A stretch of 64,000 bases of DNA, from contig CAJXLT010000007.1 in the NCBI GenBank assembly GCA_913056365.1, positions 1-64,000 on the forward strand, read 5' to 3'. A model generated the notes under the pieces. That model was not told where the DNA came from. It did no database searches and saw only the letters and a program-made list of their open reading frames with translations. Each line of letters opens with the position of its first letter. The stretch's first letter is position 1. Of this stretch, positions 1-8,522 are shown one piece after another. The position numbers and the translations under genes were made by a program. Source of the stretch: an uncultured Paenibacillaceae bacterium (GTDB lineage Bacteria; Bacillota; Bacilli; Paenibacillales; K13).

Positions 1-102
1 CGCTTGGGCTACGCCCACCACTATACAATTCCATGTACCCTACCTAAAGTTGAATACACAAACTTATTGACACTACCACGATTGAAGGCCAACTGGCAGT
101 TT

Positions 103-183
103 AACGGGAAAAAGTGGATCTATTAGCTACCGGAACGAGTGTAGAACGTAGTACGGCGCCTAATAGAACCAACCATTCCCGCT
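103..183. repeat. long imperfect inverted repeat (intergenic palindromic element)
   Basis: Two 24-base arms (103-126 and 160-183) are reverse complements at about 17 of 24 positions. The outer ends are AACGGGAA on the left and TTCCCGCT on the right; the inner ends are CTATTAG and CTAATAG. The 33-base centre is unpaired in this reading. It lies in the 299 bases before the first gene end, where no coding region is seen. The form is that of a REP- or MITE-like intergenic element. A shortened copy lies at 216-234. Confidence 0.55.
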
Positions 184-215
184 ATTTGCACATGAGCTCA
201 AGTCAGTATCGTATT

Positions 216-234
216 AACGGGAACGATTCCCGCT
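216..234. repeat. short derivative of the 103-183 palindrome / possible terminator
   Basis: AACGGGAA and ATTCCCGCT are separated by only two bases, forming a hairpin. Both half-sites and the following TATT match the outer ends of the element at 103-183, so this looks like the same element with its centre deleted. It sits 66 bases beyond the stop of the reverse-strand methyltransferase gene and could act as a weak terminator for it, but no clear U tract follows. Confidence 0.45.
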
Positions 235-299
235 ATTGTTAGATCAACGCGTGCAGCGAGGCAATCATCCGGTCGATGGTCGAGTCTCGCATAGCCGCC

Positions 300-989
300 C
301 TACTCCATATGACGCCACCAAATTCCCGCGCACTCGGGAACACGCACGAGCTGCTGATCGTCGACGCGCTTGGCGAGCTCCTCGTCGAAGAAGAATCGCG
401 TCAGCTCCGCCGCCTCCTGCGCATGCGCGAACGTGTAATCCGTTCGTATCCACTTGTGGGAGAAGCCATACTCCTCGGTCAAGGCTGTGTAATAGTCCTG
501 TAGAAACGCATACACATGCGGTGTTTCATAGCCAGTTCCTAGCGTCTCCAACAGGATAATCGTGCCGCCAGGCCGTAGAACGCGTTGCATCTCGGTTAAT
601 GCTTGCTCCAGCTTTCCGGGCCCGTCAGGAACGTCTGCATGCACAGAGTAGGACAGGCTCCATCCGGCGACTATGAGATCGAAGGCTCCGCTAGCCAAGG
701 GGAGCGGGACGTGCGGAGAGACGATCGTCTGCCAATTGTGCAGACCGAGCTGGGTCAGCTTAGCTTCGGCTACGCGAAGCATAGCGCGGGAAGCATCAAG
801 CGCGATTACCGATCGCGCTTGGCGGGCGATCGGCACAGTCAGCCTGCCGGTGCCAGCGCCAATGTCCGCGACATCGAGTTGCGCGAACGGTCGAATGTCG
901 GCTATCTCGGAAGTAACATCCGGTTGGCGTGAGATCATACGGTCATACGTATCCGCTTCCTGCTCGTAAATAACATGGTGATCAGGCAT
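300..989 (-). CDS. class I SAM-dependent methyltransferase
   Basis: A 229-residue protein with the Rossmann methyltransferase fold. Motif I (DIGAGTGRLT) is at residues 42-51 and the acidic motif II residue is D65 in LDASRAML. The later 'AFDLIVAGWS' and 'RVLRPGGTIILLETLG' stretches match the UbiE/Methyltransf_11 pattern. It should transfer a methyl group from SAM to an unknown small molecule in the cytoplasm; the substrate cannot be read from sequence. The ATG is preceded by GAGGAGGTTATTAAACT, a strong ribosome site. It follows a broken MerR-type HTH gene on the same strand and was probably transcribed with it from the promoter near 1250. Confidence 0.85.
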   Translation of the reverse strand: MPDHHVIYEQEADTYDRMISRQPDVTSEIADIRPFAQLDVADIGAGTGRLTVPIARQARSVIALDASRAMLRVAEAKLTQLGLHNWQTIVSPHVPLPLASGAFDLIVAGWSLSYSVHADVPDGPGKLEQALTEMQRVLRPGGTIILLETLGTGYETPHVYAFLQDYYTALTEEYGFSHKWIRTDYTFAHAQEAAELTRFFFDEELAKRVDDQQLVRVPECAGIWWRHME

Positions 990-1196
990 AGTTTAATAAC
1001 CTCCTCTTGTCGATTGTGACCTTCTGCAAGCGCACACTTACTGCTCAGTGAAGCTGCGGTAGCCGTTGCTAGTTTTCACAGGGGCAATTAGCCCCTTGGC
1101 TTCATAATAGCGGATCGTCCGCGTTGTAATATTCAATTGATCAGCGACTTCCTTAATCTGCAATACGGATTCCCCTTTCGCGGGCGGACCACACAT
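982..1196 (-). pseudogene. MerR-family HTH remnant, truncated and frameshifted
   Basis: From an ATG at 1196 this frame encodes 52 residues ending at TAA (1038-1040). The middle is a clear MerR DNA-binding helix-turn-helix: QIKEVADQLNITTRTIRYYE, then the wing KGLIAPVKTSNGYRSFTEQ. Just past the stop a second frame continues family-like sequence (SVRLQKVTIDKRRLLNYA) and stops at 982-984, overlapping the methyltransferase start. One small indel thus separates two parts of the HTH/wing. No effector-binding C-terminal domain remains. MerR proteins are usually at least 110 residues, so this is a remnant, or an unusual HTH-only regulator if the stop is a sequencing error. The true start could be an upstream TTG or GTG. 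Confidence 0.6.
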
Positions 1197-1246
1197 ACGA
1201 TGCAGCACCAATCCCGTAGTTTCCAGCTCATCATGCCGAAATCATG

Positions 1247-1256
1247 TATAATTATA
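1247..1256. promoter_or_regulatory. overlapping divergent -10 boxes
   Basis: TATAAT reads on the plus strand at 1247-1252 and on the minus strand at 1251-1256, giving a shared core between the minus-strand merR remnant/methyltransferase and the plus-strand FAH-family gene. Neither has a good -35 at 17 bases. MerR-type promoters often have long spacers, so regulation by the intact ancestor of the adjacent merR is possible but inferred. Confidence 0.4.
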
Positions 1257-1313
1257 GCATGCGGCCAGGAGCAAGAGCCTGTGCAAATTCAGATGAAGAA
1301 AGGCTGTGAGCAA

Positions 1314-2210
1314 GTGAAGCTTTTTACTTACGCAGACGAAGGACAACAGAGATTGGGCCTGCATACGGCCAAAGGGGGAATCGCTGTAGCTAAGGCTTGC
1401 GAGGTATACGGCATCACACCTGTGTGGCAGTCCGTTCACGATGTAATTGAGGGCGGAGACGCAGCGATCAGGCAACTGAACGAGCTGGCTGACCAGGTAT
1501 TGGCTGACGAGCGGCAAGACTTGTTGCTTGATGAAGCAACACTTGCTTGGGAGCCGTGCGTGACGAGACCGCAGAAGATTATATGCGTCGGGTTGAACTA
1601 CCGCAAGCATGCGGAGGAAACCGGTGCAGCCGTACCCGAATACCCGATATTGTTCAATAAATTTGCCAATGCGCTAACCGGCCACGAGCAGGAAGTAACA
1701 CTGCCGCGGGTAACATCGCGTGTAGATTACGAAGTAGAGCTGACGATCGTCATCGGCAAGCCTGCAAGCGATGTGCCCCAAGAGCAAGCACTCGATTATG
1801 TGTTCGGCTATTGTACTGGCAATGACTTGTCGGCTCGCGACTTGCAGAAGCGGACAGCGCAGTGGATGCTCGGCAAGACGTGCGACGGCTTCGCACCGAT
1901 CGGCCCATATGTCGTAACGGCGGACGAAGTGGGCAACCCGAACAACCTAACGTTACAGACAACCGTGAACGGCGAGCGTCGGCAGCACTCGAACACGTCG
2001 GACATGATATTCCATTGTGATGAAATCGTTAGTTATATTTCGAAGCACATGACATTGCAGCCGGGGGATATCATTATGACTGGAACGCCAGAGGGTGTCA
2101 TTGTAGGCATGCCGAAGGAGCAACGCGTGTATCTTCAGCCCGGTGATGTCGTCACGGTAGAAGTGGAGAAGCTTGGTTCCTTGACGACTCGATTCACAGC
2201 AGACGTATGA
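1314..2210 (+). CDS. fumarylacetoacetate hydrolase (FAH) family protein
   Basis: About 298 residues from a GTG at 1314 preceded by GAAGAAAGG; an in-frame ATG at 1293 is the alternative. The C-terminal two thirds is the FAH catalytic fold: CVGLNYRKHAEE, VDYEVELTIVIGK (metal-binding glutamates), NDLSARDLQ, GKTCDGFAPIGP and MTGTPEGV. The N-terminal ~70 residues match the small lead domain of the bacterial group that includes 2-hydroxyhepta-2,4-dienedioate isomerases and acylpyruvases. It probably hydrolyses, isomerises or decarboxylates a 2-oxo or ureidoglycolate-type acid with Mg2+ or Mn2+. No neighbouring gene names a pathway. Confidence 0.85.
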   Translation: MKLFTYADEGQQRLGLHTAKGGIAVAKACEVYGITPVWQSVHDVIEGGDAAIRQLNELADQVLADERQDLLLDEATLAWEPCVTRPQKIICVGLNYRKHAEETGAAVPEYPILFNKFANALTGHEQEVTLPRVTSRVDYEVELTIVIGKPASDVPQEQALDYVFGYCTGNDLSARDLQKRTAQWMLGKTCDGFAPIGPYVVTADEVGNPNNLTLQTTVNGERRQHSNTSDMIFHCDEIVSYISKHMTLQPGDIIMTGTPEGVIVGMPKEQRVYLQPGDVVTVEVEKLGSLTTRFTADV

Positions 2211-2389
2211 GCGTTCGAAGCATGCGGTGAGGACCAGTGATTCATTGCGTAGCGAATGGAGGAGCCATGCATCAGCTTGGAGCAAGGAGTGGAGGAGGTG
2301 CGCACTGTGTTGCGTTCCCGTCTTGCCGAATGATGCGAATGTGCAGGAACTCCTCTCCATATCCGCATCCAAGTAACATTTTCCTGCGA

Positions 2390-2530
2390 AGATGCAGGCT
2401 TTAACCGACTAACTAACCGATATCCGAGATTTCGAGCAAGGGAAGATGCACAATTGCAGGAATTTCCGCATATGTCCTCATAGACGGAGGAAAAGGATGT
2501 AGAATTGCATGTATTTCAGTATGCTGGCAG
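2390..2530 (+). repeat. cluster of dispersed TGCA-type repeat units
   Basis: The 449 bases between the FAH gene and glpK hold no gene. They carry three related units: a CCTGC..GCAGG hairpin near 2391-2407, AAGATGCACAATTGCAGGAA near 2442, and a weaker GATGTAGAATTGCATG near 2497. The middle unit matches, with two differences over 21 bases, a unit on the opposite strand at about 25516-25536, so this is a genome-dispersed intergenic repeat. No GlpP-type leader terminator could be assigned with confidence. Confidence 0.5.
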
Positions 2531-2617
2531 ATGTTCTGGAAATAACGAAGGACGACAAGCGAGCGATGGGAGTTCAGCAGCTGCCAAGCTGCGCATAGCC
2601 GGACGGCAGGCGCATAG

Positions 2618-4153
<1,536 letters not shown>

Positions 4154-4296
4154 TAAGCCGCCAGCAAGGCGTAGCCTTGTCAGGCTGATCTTGTCTAAGC
4201 AGGTAGAACGTGGACGCAAGCAAGCATAGGAGTGCAGGTTTTTTGACAGCAAGCAGCAGTCAGCGAGTATGATTCTAGGAAGGAGCGGTGATAGCG

Positions 4297-5961
4297 ATGC
4301 ACACAACGATGGACGGCAAGGACAGATCACAGCTGCTAAGCCGCATGGAACAAACGACCTTTGACGTGTTGATTATCGGCGGCGGCATTACCGGTGCTGG
4401 CATTGCGCTGGATGCGCAGTCCAGAGGCTTGTCCACAGCGCTCGTCGATATGCAGGACTTTGCCGCGGGTACGTCCAGCCGCTCGACGAAGCTTGTGCAC
4501 GGGGGGCTGCGGTACTTGAAGCAGTTCGAATTCAAGCTCGTCGCGGACGTAGGGCGGGAGCGCGCGATCGTCTACGAGAACGGTCCGCATGTGACGGAAC
4601 CGGAATGGATGCTGCTTCCGATCTACAGAGGCGGAACTTTCGGACGGTTCACCACTTCGCTAGGTTTGCGCATCTATGACTTCCTTGCCGGTGTTCGTAA
4701 GCATGAACGCAGACGCATGCTCGGCACAGAGGAAACATTGGCGCGTGAACCGTTGCTGAAGCGGGAAGGGCTACTCGGCGGCGGCTGTTATGCCGAATAT
4801 CGGACGGATGACGCCAGACTCACACTTGAAGTGCTGAAGGCGGCTGTTCAACGGGGCTGTATGGCGGCGAACTATGTGAAGGCGAAGGAATTTCTGTATG
4901 ATGCCGGCCGTGTCGTCGGCATTCGGGCTGAGGACCAGCACTCGGGCTGCTCATACATAATCCAAGCTAGCAAAGTAGTCAACGCAGCAGGACCGTGGGC
5001 GGATACGCTGCTCAAGCTGGACCGCTCGAAGGTGGATAAGACGATCTTGCACACGAAGGGCGTGCATCTCGTATTCGATCGCAGCCGATTTCCGCTGCGC
5101 CAGGCGGTCTACTTCGACACGCCGGACGGGCGCATGGTATTCGCTATTCCGCGTGCGGACAAAACCTATGTCGGCACCACCGACACCTTCTATACAGGCG
5201 ATTTGTCGCATCCTCGCATGACGGAGGAAGATCGGGATTACTTGCTGCGTGCTATCTGCGGAATGTTTCCAGAGGTCCAGCTGACAGCGGCGGACGTGGA
5301 GTCGAGCTGGGCGGGACTGCGACCGTTAATTCGAGATGCAGGCAAGGCTCCTTCCGAACTGTCTCGCAAGGACGAAATATGGCGTTCGAGGTTTGGTCTG
5401 ATTACGATCGCAGGCGGGAAGCTGACAGGCTATCGGAAGATGGCGGAAGCTGTGGTGGATCTAATAGCCGACGCATTCAAGCGCGAAGAAGGGCGGCTGC
5501 TTGCTCGTTGCCAGACGCGTTCGATTCTTATTTCGGGCGGTGAGGTAGGAGGAGCATCCGGCTTCCCGAATTATGTCCGTGAAATGACAGAGCAAGGGCA
5601 GGCATACGGATTTACAGCTGTGCAAGCGGAGCGTCTAGTGCGCCTGTACGGGTCGAATGCGGAACAGGTCTTCCGTTACGCAACACCTGCTGAACCGAGC
5701 GCAGCACGAAGCGGGCTTCCCCTCGACTGGCAAGCCAGCTTGCTGTATAGCATGCAGGAGGAGATGGCACTGACCTGCGCGGACTTCTTCGTTCGCCGGA
5801 CAGGCGCGCTGTATTTCGCTCGCGATGCGGTCCTGCGCTACAGAGAAGCGGTCGCTGCAATGATGGCCGAACGGTATCAATGGAGCGAGGAAGAGAAGCA
5901 GGAGGAACTGGCTGTGCTTGAAGTATTGCTGCAGGATGCTGTGAGCCCAGAATTAGGATAA
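4297..5961 (+). CDS. glpD: aerobic glycerol-3-phosphate dehydrogenase
   Basis: 554 residues from the ATG at 4297, which has AGGAAGGAG about 11 bases upstream; a GTG at 4288 is too close to that site. The FAD-binding GGGITGAG motif begins at residue 28. The family blocks AGTSSRSTKLVHGGLRYL, DDARLTLEVLKAA, VNAAGPWAD, HTKGVHLVF and GLRPLIRDAGK are present, and the C-terminal DAO_C-like helical domain is complete. The enzyme oxidises glycerol-3-phosphate to DHAP at the membrane and passes electrons to quinone. It follows glpK and ends 16 bases from the convergent Crp/Fnr gene. Confidence 0.95.
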   Translation: MHTTMDGKDRSQLLSRMEQTTFDVLIIGGGITGAGIALDAQSRGLSTALVDMQDFAAGTSSRSTKLVHGGLRYLKQFEFKLVADVGRERAIVYENGPHVTEPEWMLLPIYRGGTFGRFTTSLGLRIYDFLAGVRKHERRRMLGTEETLAREPLLKREGLLGGGCYAEYRTDDARLTLEVLKAAVQRGCMAANYVKAKEFLYDAGRVVGIRAEDQHSGCSYIIQASKVVNAAGPWADTLLKLDRSKVDKTILHTKGVHLVFDRSRFPLRQAVYFDTPDGRMVFAIPRADKTYVGTTDTFYTGDLSHPRMTEEDRDYLLRAICGMFPEVQLTAADVESSWAGLRPLIRDAGKAPSELSRKDEIWRSRFGLITIAGGKLTGYRKMAEAVVDLIADAFKREEGRLLARCQTRSILISGGEVGGASGFPNYVREMTEQGQAYGFTAVQAERLVRLYGSNAEQVFRYATPAEPSAARSGLPLDWQASLLYSMQEEMALTCADFFVRRTGALYFARDAVLRYREAVAAMMAERYQWSEEEKQEELAVLEVLLQDAVSPELG

Positions 5962-5977
5962 GGCGGGCGGTTAGCGG

Positions 5978-6574
5978 TTATCCGAGTGGAGATGGCTTTC
6001 GCGCCTGATTATTGCGAATTCTGCTTAGCGAGACCGGATTGATGCCGAGATAGGAAGCGATTTGGTACTGGGGCAGCCGCTGCGCAAGCTCCGGGAACCG
6101 TTGCAAGAAGATGCGGTACCGCTCCTCTGCAGCATGCACCAGCAGCAGATGCTCTCTGCGTTCCTTCAAGATATACAGCATTTCGGCAAGCTTGCGTCCC
6201 CATCTGTCCCAGCAAGGATGCCGTTCGTACAAGCGATCCATCAGCGCTCGGGGGATCACGGCCACCTTGGACGGTTCCATCGCTTGGATTGACAGCGTTG
6301 ATGGCTCGCGCGTAAGCATGGAGCTATATGCGCTGAAGAACATTTGCTCGGCGAAAAAATTTTTGTTAAATTCAGTTCCATCCTCGCTCGAATAATAGAT
6401 GCGAACCAACCCTTCGGCGCAATAGTAGGCGCTTGTACACACCTCCCCTTCTCGCAGCAACAGCTCTCCTTTCCCAGCAAATCGCCATTCTACATGTTGT
6501 TCCAGATATCGCGCTTCCGCCTCCGGAATGGCCGTAATGCGGTTCAGCGCTTCCTGCAATCGGTTGTTTTCCAT
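5978..6574 (-). CDS. Crp/Fnr family transcriptional regulator
   Basis: 198 residues. The N-terminal ~120 residues form a cyclic-nucleotide-binding-like beta barrel (FAGKGELLLREGEVCTSAYY, then GLVRIYYSSEDGTEF). A short HTH follows with recognition segment YQIASYLGINPVSLSRIRN near the C-terminus. There is no FNR-type N-terminal cysteine cluster, and the cAMP-binding residues are not obvious, so the ligand is unknown. Proteins of this compact type often regulate a neighbouring membrane gene, and here the divergent partner is the DUF2306 protein 140 bases away. The ATG is preceded by GGAGGTGAGCCGAC. Confidence 0.85.
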   Translation of the reverse strand: MENNRLQEALNRITAIPEAEARYLEQHVEWRFAGKGELLLREGEVCTSAYYCAEGLVRIYYSSEDGTEFNKNFFAEQMFFSAYSSMLTREPSTLSIQAMEPSKVAVIPRALMDRLYERHPCWDRWGRKLAEMLYILKERREHLLLVHAAEERYRIFLQRFPELAQRLPQYQIASYLGINPVSLSRIRNNQARKPSPLG

Positions 6575-6714
6575 GTCGGCTCACCTCCATACATCTGTCA
6601 TTAACATAAGTTAATGCATCTGTTTCCAAACGTCTAATACGATTAGCATATCATATGTGCTAATGCGGGCATATGTATTGATCTGAGATTGAGCCAATAA
6701 GAGGAGGAGACAAC

Positions 6715-7362
6715 ATGAGGAAATGGTTGTGGGGAGGAATGACGATTTCGGCGCTGCTCGTATCCGGGTATGCGATCGTCCTGTTCGTCATCTTAGGGGC
6801 CAATGCGGCTCCATTGATACAAGGGAAGCTGGAGCAATTCAGCTTGAGCGAGTGGTGGTACGCCATGCTGTACGTACATATAGTGTTTAGCGTAGTGGCT
6901 CTGGCCATCGGTCCTTTCGCACTATCTGAGAAAATCCGGAGCCGGAACATAGTTCGTCATCGCAGATTAGGCAAGCTGTATATGCTCGGTATTGGACTAG
7001 GAGGTCTTAGCGGACTTTACTTGGCGTTCTATGCCTCTGGAGGGCTTGGCGGCAAGCTTGGCTTCGGTGTCATGGCTGTGCTCTGGCTGCTTACTGCGAC
7101 GTTGGCGCTGACGGCAATTCGCCGCAAGCAGATCGTCGGACACCAGCATTGGATGATCCGTAATTATGCCTTGACGCTGGCTGCGGTCACTCTGCGCATC
7201 TACTTGCCTTTATTTATGGCGTTTGGCGATGAAGCCTACTTCGAGACTGCTTATGCAATTATTGCCTGGATGTGTTGGGTACCGAACTTAGTCATAGCAG
7301 AGTTGATGGTGCGGTATATGCGCAGGAAAGCGTCCAGTCACGCTTCATTCGTTCGTTCATGA
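6715..7362 (+). CDS. DUF2306-type membrane protein
   Basis: 215 residues with about six predicted membrane helices and short loops. Conserved features of the DUF2306 group are visible: HIVFSVVALAIGPFAL, the HRRLGKLYMLGI segment after helix 2, and GHQHWMIRNYALTLAAVTLR. The function of this family is not established. The histidines at helix ends resemble those of cytochrome-b-like or quinone-interacting proteins, which is only suggestive. The ribosome site is AGAGGAGGAG. It is divergent from the Crp/Fnr gene, which makes that regulator its probable controller. Confidence 0.75.
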   Translation: MRKWLWGGMTISALLVSGYAIVLFVILGANAAPLIQGKLEQFSLSEWWYAMLYVHIVFSVVALAIGPFALSEKIRSRNIVRHRRLGKLYMLGIGLGGLSGLYLAFYASGGLGGKLGFGVMAVLWLLTATLALTAIRRKQIVGHQHWMIRNYALTLAAVTLRIYLPLFMAFGDEAYFETAYAIIAWMCWVPNLVIAELMVRYMRRKASSHASFVRS

Positions 7363-7450
7363 GGAAATATATGACTGGCATATGACGATTTTCACTAGAC
7401 ACAGGTACGCTCTGCTCGCTAACATAAGGAGGTAAGATTATAGGAGCGGA

Positions 7451-8506
7451 GTGAATACAAAGATGCGAATGAGCAAAGGAATCGTAATAGCAGCAGCGTT
7501 CGCGCTGTTGACAGCATGCGCCAGTCCGCAGCTTCCGGTGGAAGGCGAGCAGGAAGAAGCAGTGAGAAAAGTAAAGGTAACGGAGGTCAGTGCCGTCTCA
7601 ATGGGGGAGGCGGTCCGGGTGGAAGCTGCCGTACAACCTTCCTCACGGGTAGAAATCGCCGCGCAGGTGAGCGGAGATCTGTTGACCAAGCACGTCAGCG
7701 TCGGCGATACCGTCGAATCCGGTCAAACGTTGATCGAATTGGATCAGGCGGATTATCGATCGGCACTTTCTCGCGCGCAGCTGGCCAAGGAGAAGGTGCT
7801 GCTGCAGCTGGACAATCACAAGATTCAGTTGAGAAATGACAGCAACAGTCAGAATACGGAGGTCGATATTCTTCAGGTAAGCTTGCGTGAAGCGGATCTC
7901 AGCATCCAAGAAGCACAGCGCAACTTGCAGAAGGCGGTCATGAAGACACCGATCTCAGGCGTTGTCGTAGACATGCCAGAACTAGCCATCGGCCAGCAGA
8001 TTAGTCCTGGCCAGCAGCTCGTTCAGGTGGAACAGATCAATCCGCTGCACGTGGAAGCAGCTGTGAAGGAACAAGACCTGCAGCTTATTCAGGCTCGTGA
8101 GCAATTGTCTGTATACGTGCCAGTGCTCGATCAGATGATGGAGGCTGAGGTTATCTACTTGTCGCCGTCGGCATCCAGCCAGCAAGGCAGCGGCTTCGAG
8201 GTCAAGCTGAAGATTGCCAATCCTAACGGGGACATTCGGCCAGGTATGAGTGCGCAAGTTATACTTGATGATTCCTTGGCACAGCAGGTTCTGGCAGTAC
8301 CGATCGCTTCCGTGCTTGAGGAAGAGGGCAACACTTATGTATATGTCGTGAATGCCGAGTCCGCCGCTGTGAAGACCGAAGTACAGGTCGGTCGCAAGAA
8401 CAAAGATTACGCCGAGATCGTGAACGGCTTGCAGGAGAACGATCGCGTCGTTTCGGTCGGACAAAGCTTGCTGTCTGACGGTGATCAAGTAGAAGTGGTA
8501 GAGTAA
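7451..8506 (+). CDS. RND efflux adaptor subunit (lipoprotein)
   Basis: 351 residues from GTG 7451 (TAGGAGCGGA directly upstream), or 347 from ATG 7463. The N-terminus is a lipoprotein signal with lipobox LTAC and lipidated Cys near residue 23. A barrel-sandwich lipoyl half (VEIAAQVSGDLLTKHVSVGD) follows, then a coiled-coil hairpin rich in Gln/Leu, the second lipoyl half (VMKTPISGVVVDMPE) and a beta-barrel domain (NGDIRPGMSAQVIL). It links or stabilises the RND pump encoded 16 bases downstream. In Gram-positives the adaptor is anchored on the outer face of the cytoplasmic membrane. Substrate unknown. Confidence 0.9.
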   Translation: MNTKMRMSKGIVIAAAFALLTACASPQLPVEGEQEEAVRKVKVTEVSAVSMGEAVRVEAAVQPSSRVEIAAQVSGDLLTKHVSVGDTVESGQTLIELDQADYRSALSRAQLAKEKVLLQLDNHKIQLRNDSNSQNTEVDILQVSLREADLSIQEAQRNLQKAVMKTPISGVVVDMPELAIGQQISPGQQLVQVEQINPLHVEAAVKEQDLQLIQAREQLSVYVPVLDQMMEAEVIYLSPSASSQQGSGFEVKLKIANPNGDIRPGMSAQVILDDSLAQQVLAVPIASVLEEEGNTYVYVVNAESAAVKTEVQVGRKNKDYAEIVNGLQENDRVVSVGQSLLSDGDQVEVVE

Positions 8507-8522
8507 GGGGGCGCTATACAGA

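Noticed and set aside
236-559. 107-codon plus-strand frame opposite the methyltransferase gene
   Set aside because: It is antisense to a well-supported methyltransferase and has Arg/Pro/His-rich shadow composition.
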